A stretch of DNA of 64,000 nt from Fontivita pretiosa (GTDB lineage: Bacteria; Planctomycetota; Phycisphaerae; Tepidisphaerales; Tepidisphaeraceae): contig NZ_CP191258.1 in NCBI RefSeq assembly GCF_050410795.1, positions 2,294,001 to 2,358,000 on the forward strand, read 5' to 3'. The notes below the pieces were generated by a model. The model was given only the letters and a program-made list of their open reading frames with translations, searched no databases and was not told the origin of the DNA. Both the position numbers and the translations under genes were made by a program. Shown in pieces: positions 60,797 to 64,000 of the stretch; position 1 is the first letter of the stretch, and each line of letters opens with the position of its first letter.

Positions 60797-61144
60797 TCAG
60801 TCGGTTTCCGGCATCGCGATGCGAATCTCGCGCTTGTCCTCCCCGGCAGGATGCTTGCGGTTGCGGAACTTCTCCTTGTGATCCGTCAGTTGCCTCTCCA
60901 GCTTGTCGATACATCCATCCACCCCCGCGTAGGCGTCGGCCCCCGTGTGCCGCGCGATGAACATGTTCCGATGCTCGGCATTGACGATCATCTCCACGAA
61001 CATCGAGTCCTTCCCGGCATCGAAAATCACCTCGATCTCCTGAATCCGATCGTAATACTTGGTCAGCTTGGCGGCCTTCTGCTCGGCATACGCCTTCAAC
61101 GGTGCGCTGACGTCCATGTGACGCGAAGAAACCACGACGATCAC
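60797..61144 (-). CDS. hpf: Ribosome hibernation-promoting factor, short form
   Basis: A 115-aa protein. MIVVVSSRHMDVSAPLKAYA, AEQKAAKLTKYYDRIQEIEV and FVEMIVNAEHRNMFIARHTG are the S30AE domain, which sits in the 30S decoding site and promotes 100S dimers or hibernation. It lacks the long-form C-terminal domain. As in many bacteria, it is next to an EIIA(Ntr)-type gene. Confidence 0.95.
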   Translation of the reverse strand: MIVVVSSRHMDVSAPLKAYAEQKAAKLTKYYDRIQEIEVIFDAGKDSMFVEMIVNAEHRNMFIARHTGADAYAGVDGCIDKLERQLTDHKEKFRNRKHPAGEDKREIRIAMPETD

Positions 61145-61343
61145 GATTGCTCCTTCCGGACCGATGCTCTGGTCCCGTTTGGGTTCCCGTGAGGTTCCAT
61201 TCTCGCCCGCGCCCCGACGCGACGCCTTGACGCCCGGCTCTGGCCCGGCCCACGGCTGTTGAGGCCCACCTGCCGTCCATCACCCCGGTCATTCTACCGC
61301 AAAACCGTCCCCCGCCGAATCCCGCGCCAACCGCCCGCCGCCC

Positions 61344-62231
61344 TCATGCCGCCGGAGCGTTGGGCGACTGCGGCGCCGGCTGCTGCGACTCGCGCGACAC
61401 CGGCGCCTCCCCGGAAATCTCCGCCTCGCATACCTGCTCGCGGGGCGGTCGCGACGACTGAAATGCGATCCGACGCCCTCCTACCTCGATCTCGCTGCCC
61501 GGCACAATCACCCCGCCGCTGACGAACAGCCGCATCGCCTCCTCCACCGTCAACGGCAGTTCCACCACCTCGTTGCGGGGCACCACCACCACATAGCCGC
61601 TGAACGCCGCCGGACTGTTCGGCAGAAACACCATCACCATTTCCTGACCGGTCGCCTGGTTCATCGCCCCAAGCCCTTCTCCGGTCACCAGTCCTATCGA
61701 CCAGATCCCCCGTTCGTGTGGCTGAATCGCCACCACCCGGCTGGCGCGAAACTGCTGCGTCCGGTCGCTGAGCAGAAAGTCTGTGACCTGCTTCACCGCC
61801 GGATAGATCGCTCGAACGATCGGGATCTTCATCACCGCATTTTCCAGGATCTTCCAGAACGTTCGCCCGATCAGGTTGCCGACCAGCAGCCCCAGAATGT
61901 AGATCAGCACGATCGCCAGCAGCACACCCACCACCCGCGTGTGCAACTGCTCCTCTCCCCAAACCCGTCCGATGTGGCCGGCGCTGGTGGGCTGTACCAG
62001 CCCCGCGTTGACCAGCCCCAGCCACACCTGCTTGATCAACTGGATCAGGTACCATCCCACCGAATTCCACAGGAAGTTGAGGATGTACCAGATGATGGCG
62101 ATGGTGATCAGCGTCGGCAGCAAAGCCGCCAGGCCGCGCATGAAAAACCGCTTGAAATCCTCGGTAAAGGTGACCCGCTGCGGCTCGGGCCTGCGGTTGG
62201 ATTGCGATTGTTCGTCGCCGCGGAAACTCAC
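61344..62231 (-). CDS. DUF502 membrane protein
   Basis: A 295-aa protein. FFMRGLAALLPTLITIAIIW is the first membrane segment of the DUF502 domain; LLAIVLIYILGLLVGNLIGR is the second. The conserved PIVRAIYPAVKQVTDFLL and TGQEMVMVFLPNSPAAFSGY blocks follow, then a soluble C-terminus rich in Glu/Pro. The function of DUF502 proteins is unknown. It lies 200 bp upstream of hpf in the same direction and may be the first gene of that run. Confidence 0.9.
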   Translation of the reverse strand: MSFRGDEQSQSNRRPEPQRVTFTEDFKRFFMRGLAALLPTLITIAIIWYILNFLWNSVGWYLIQLIKQVWLGLVNAGLVQPTSAGHIGRVWGEEQLHTRVVGVLLAIVLIYILGLLVGNLIGRTFWKILENAVMKIPIVRAIYPAVKQVTDFLLSDRTQQFRASRVVAIQPHERGIWSIGLVTGEGLGAMNQATGQEMVMVFLPNSPAAFSGYVVVVPRNEVVELPLTVEEAMRLFVSGGVIVPGSEIEVGGRRIAFQSSRPPREQVCEAEISGEAPVSRESQQPAPQSPNAPAA

Positions 62232-62565
62232 CGGCTCACCAGCACCCCAATGTCAAAACGCGCCGCGGCCCCGGACACTCCCCGGGGCGCACAAGCCGTC
62301 GAAGCCGCGGCCCATGCGGGAAAAGACCACTGGATTCACCAACCCGTTCTAATACCCGCCCCGACCTCAAAGATCAACGCTGCCCCGACGCCGACAGCTT
62401 CAGCGCATCCGGCACATTCTAGGCCACGCGGCGCATTTGCGGCACACGCCAACCGTGCCCCTATTCGCAGGCCAGGGGCGTCCGAACGCTGGTCAGCGGC
62501 AGGTCGCAACCCCTGTGGCCGAGTTATGCGCTTGATGACGGCGTGGTCAAGCCATTCTGCCTGGC
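62232..62565. other. Intergenic region with one GC hairpin
   Basis: No gene recognised. GCCCCGG and CCGGGGC form a short stem near 62268-62290. The region likely holds the promoter of the DUF502 gene (minus) and the end of the gene at 62566. Confidence 0.5.
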
Positions 62566-64000
62566 CTACGGCGTGCCGCCGGCGGTCGGTTGCGTCGTGC
62601 TTCCGGCGGGTTGCTCCTCCTGCGGTTGAGTGCTCGGCGGAGGAAGATCAGCCACCTCGATCACGCTGGCGGCCAGCTTGCGGACCAGCTCGTCGGCGTC
62701 GCCGTTCGCGACGGTGGCGGCCAGCTCCTTGCGCCTGGCCGGCTCGAGCATCTGGATCGCCGCCAGCCCCGTCACCCGGATCGGGAACTGCTCGTCGATG
62801 AGCATCTGCCGCAGGATCCCCTCGCGGACGGTTGCATCGGCAAGCTGGGCGGTGACGAACATCGCCGCCCCGCGAACCGCGGGCACGCGGTCCCCCGTGC
62901 TCTTGCGGATCACATCCGTGATTTCAGTGGCCGTGCCCTGGAGGCTGGGCTCGTTCTGCCCGCGCAGCGCCGCGGCGTATGTCCCCAGCAGCTCCAGCGT
63001 GCGAATGCGCTCCTCGGCGGTTCCCGAAAGCAGTTTGGCGATCTGCGCCTGCACATTCTGCGGACTCAGCGGCGCCGCGGTCCGCGTGACCACCTTCGCG
63101 AACTGCTGCCGCTGCCCGCACGGGCCGGGCGCGATACCGCCCTGCTGCGACAGCGGGTTGGTCACGATGCTGAAAAACAGCGGCAACTCCACCTGCGGGT
63201 TGCGCGTCATCAGCACCGCCAGCGGACCCTGATCGATCCGGAAACTCTGACTGATCGACTGTTTGGGCTTCAGCAGCACCTGCTGGCCCATCCGCTCGTA
63301 GGCCACTCCCGCAATGAACTGCTGGGCCAGACCCTTGATCTGAACATCCACCCACAGATCCGGGCGGATGGCGCCGTTCGGTCCGATCGTCAGGTCGTAG
63401 CTGCTGAGGTTGGTGATCGTGACGGTGGCGATCATCGGCTCGCCGTAGCTGTGCGCGACCTTGGCGGTCTCGGCCTTGAGGTTGTAGAAGCGGCTGGCCC
63501 TGGCCAGATCCAGCAGGTCCAGCCAGTCCTTGGGGAACTGGTCGAGCTCGGCGCGGAGCTGGGCGCCAACCGGGGAGATGGGCATCAGCCCGACGCGATC
63601 GCGCAGCGCCTCGATGAGCATCGCCCCCAGCAACCCCGAAGAATGCTCCATCAGCAGGTTGCGTGCGCCGACGGTGATGCTTTCCGCCGCCGCAGGATCA
63701 CGCGACTCGATCTTCAGGATTCCCAGCCGCGCCAGCGGGTCGCGATCCGCCACCGCCGACAGCTTCACCTTCGCCTCATCCAACTTGCCCTCGATCAGGT
63801 AACCCCAGCCTTCCAGCCGGGCGATGGTGGCGCTGTCGGCCGGCAGGATCTGCCGCAGCGCCGTCAGATACGGCTGTGCGTCGGCGGGTTTCTGATTGAA
63901 GTAAATCTCCAGCCACGCCAGGTCCGCCAGCCCAGAGGCGTAAATCGATCCCAGCTCGCTGTTGGCGGTCTGCTGAATCTTCTTCACATCCGCTTCGATG
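62566..64000 (-). CDS. Large TPR/HEAT-like protein, 5' end beyond window
   Basis: At least 478 residues, open through the right edge. Visible parts are a helical TPR-like region (LADLAWLEIYFNQKPADAQP, IARLEGWGYLIEGKLDEAKV), a beta-rich middle (MIATVTITNLSSYDLTIGPN, LLKPKQSISQSFRIDQGPLA) and a HEAT-like helical end (AAMFVTAQLADATVREGILR, IQMLEPARRKELAATVANGD). The C-terminal tail is Thr/Gln/Pro-rich. The start is not seen (a GTG at 63987 is not convincing). No named family recognised. Confidence 0.6.
   Translation of the reverse strand, partial: IEADVKKIQQTANSELGSIYASGLADLAWLEIYFNQKPADAQPYLTALRQILPADSATIARLEGWGYLIEGKLDEAKVKLSAVADRDPLARLGILKIESRDPAAAESITVGARNLLMEHSSGLLGAMLIEALRDRVGLMPISPVGAQLRAELDQFPKDWLDLLDLARASRFYNLKAETAKVAHSYGEPMIATVTITNLSSYDLTIGPNGAIRPDLWVDVQIKGLAQQFIAGVAYERMGQQVLLKPKQSISQSFRIDQGPLAVLMTRNPQVELPLFFSIVTNPLSQQGGIAPGPCGQRQQFAKVVTRTAAPLSPQNVQAQIAKLLSGTAEERIRTLELLGTYAAALRGQNEPSLQGTATEITDVIRKSTGDRVPAVRGAAMFVTAQLADATVREGILRQMLIDEQFPIRVTGLAAIQMLEPARRKELAATVANGDADELVRKLAASVIEVADLPPPSTQPQEEQPAGSTTQPTAGGTP

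Overview
The window looks like a chromosomal segment of a high-GC planctomycete, most likely from the Phycisphaerae side. Supporting signs are three PEP-CTERM secreted proteins, a planctomycete-style RHS giant protein with a CGSCGGGG motif, an ECF42-type sigma factor next to YCII/VOC proteins, an atypical RNase HII-like protein, a dispersed REP-like hairpin and a compact PTS/HPF/RNase G cluster. This assignment rests on gene content only.

Layout. 1-2203 (minus) is a type II secretion secretin running off the left edge. Divergent from it, 2655-10463 (plus) holds a secreted coiled-coil protein and a 2007-aa RHS protein with a signal peptide, followed by an overlapping candidate immunity gene. 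From about 11.0 to 19.6 kb come three truncated tandem copies of the RHS C-terminal core. Each carries a different tip and is followed by a small gene. Tips 3 and 4 are homologous Cys-rich domains, each overlapped by 10 nt by a lipoprotein gene. An IS256-family element with a 9-bp target duplication splits tip 4. This RHS tip/partner array is the most interesting part of the window.

19.6-27.6 kb is a mobile graveyard. It contains a solo IS256-type end, an IS5-like element with frameshifts, ISL3-, D12-methylase- and ISKra4-like remnants, a phage/plasmid-like pair (hypothetical protein plus HUH replication initiator), a second broken IS5-family element abutting tRNA-Gln, tRNA-Asp, and an inverted 5' half of a tRNA-Asp.

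27.6-41.6 kb is chromosomal: an RNase HII-like protein, an ECF42 sigma factor with DUF1579, VOC, YCII, BNR-repeat and MoaD/ThiS-like genes, two envelope glycosyltransferases that converge with overlapping 3' ends, an HDOD-GGDEF protein, an acyltransferase-3, a methyltransferase and a sigma-54 activator. 41.6-46.5 kb holds a receiver-like protein, PEP-CTERM proteins and a decayed paralogue, then a candidate structured RNA with an intrinsic terminator. 46.8-64 kb is housekeeping: HU, DUF2383, ribosomal protein S18, amidohydrolase, DUF72, SucD, an ST7/TPR-like protein, a PL9-like pectate lyase, and a minus-strand run (DUF502, HPF, EIIA, HPr, EI, RNase E/G), ending in a partial HEAT/TPR-like protein.

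How the parts may work together (inference): the RHS protein probably displays or delivers its variable tip, and the promoterless downstream copies look like a store of alternative tips exchangeable through the near-identical core. The PTS proteins lack a permease here and probably have a regulatory role.
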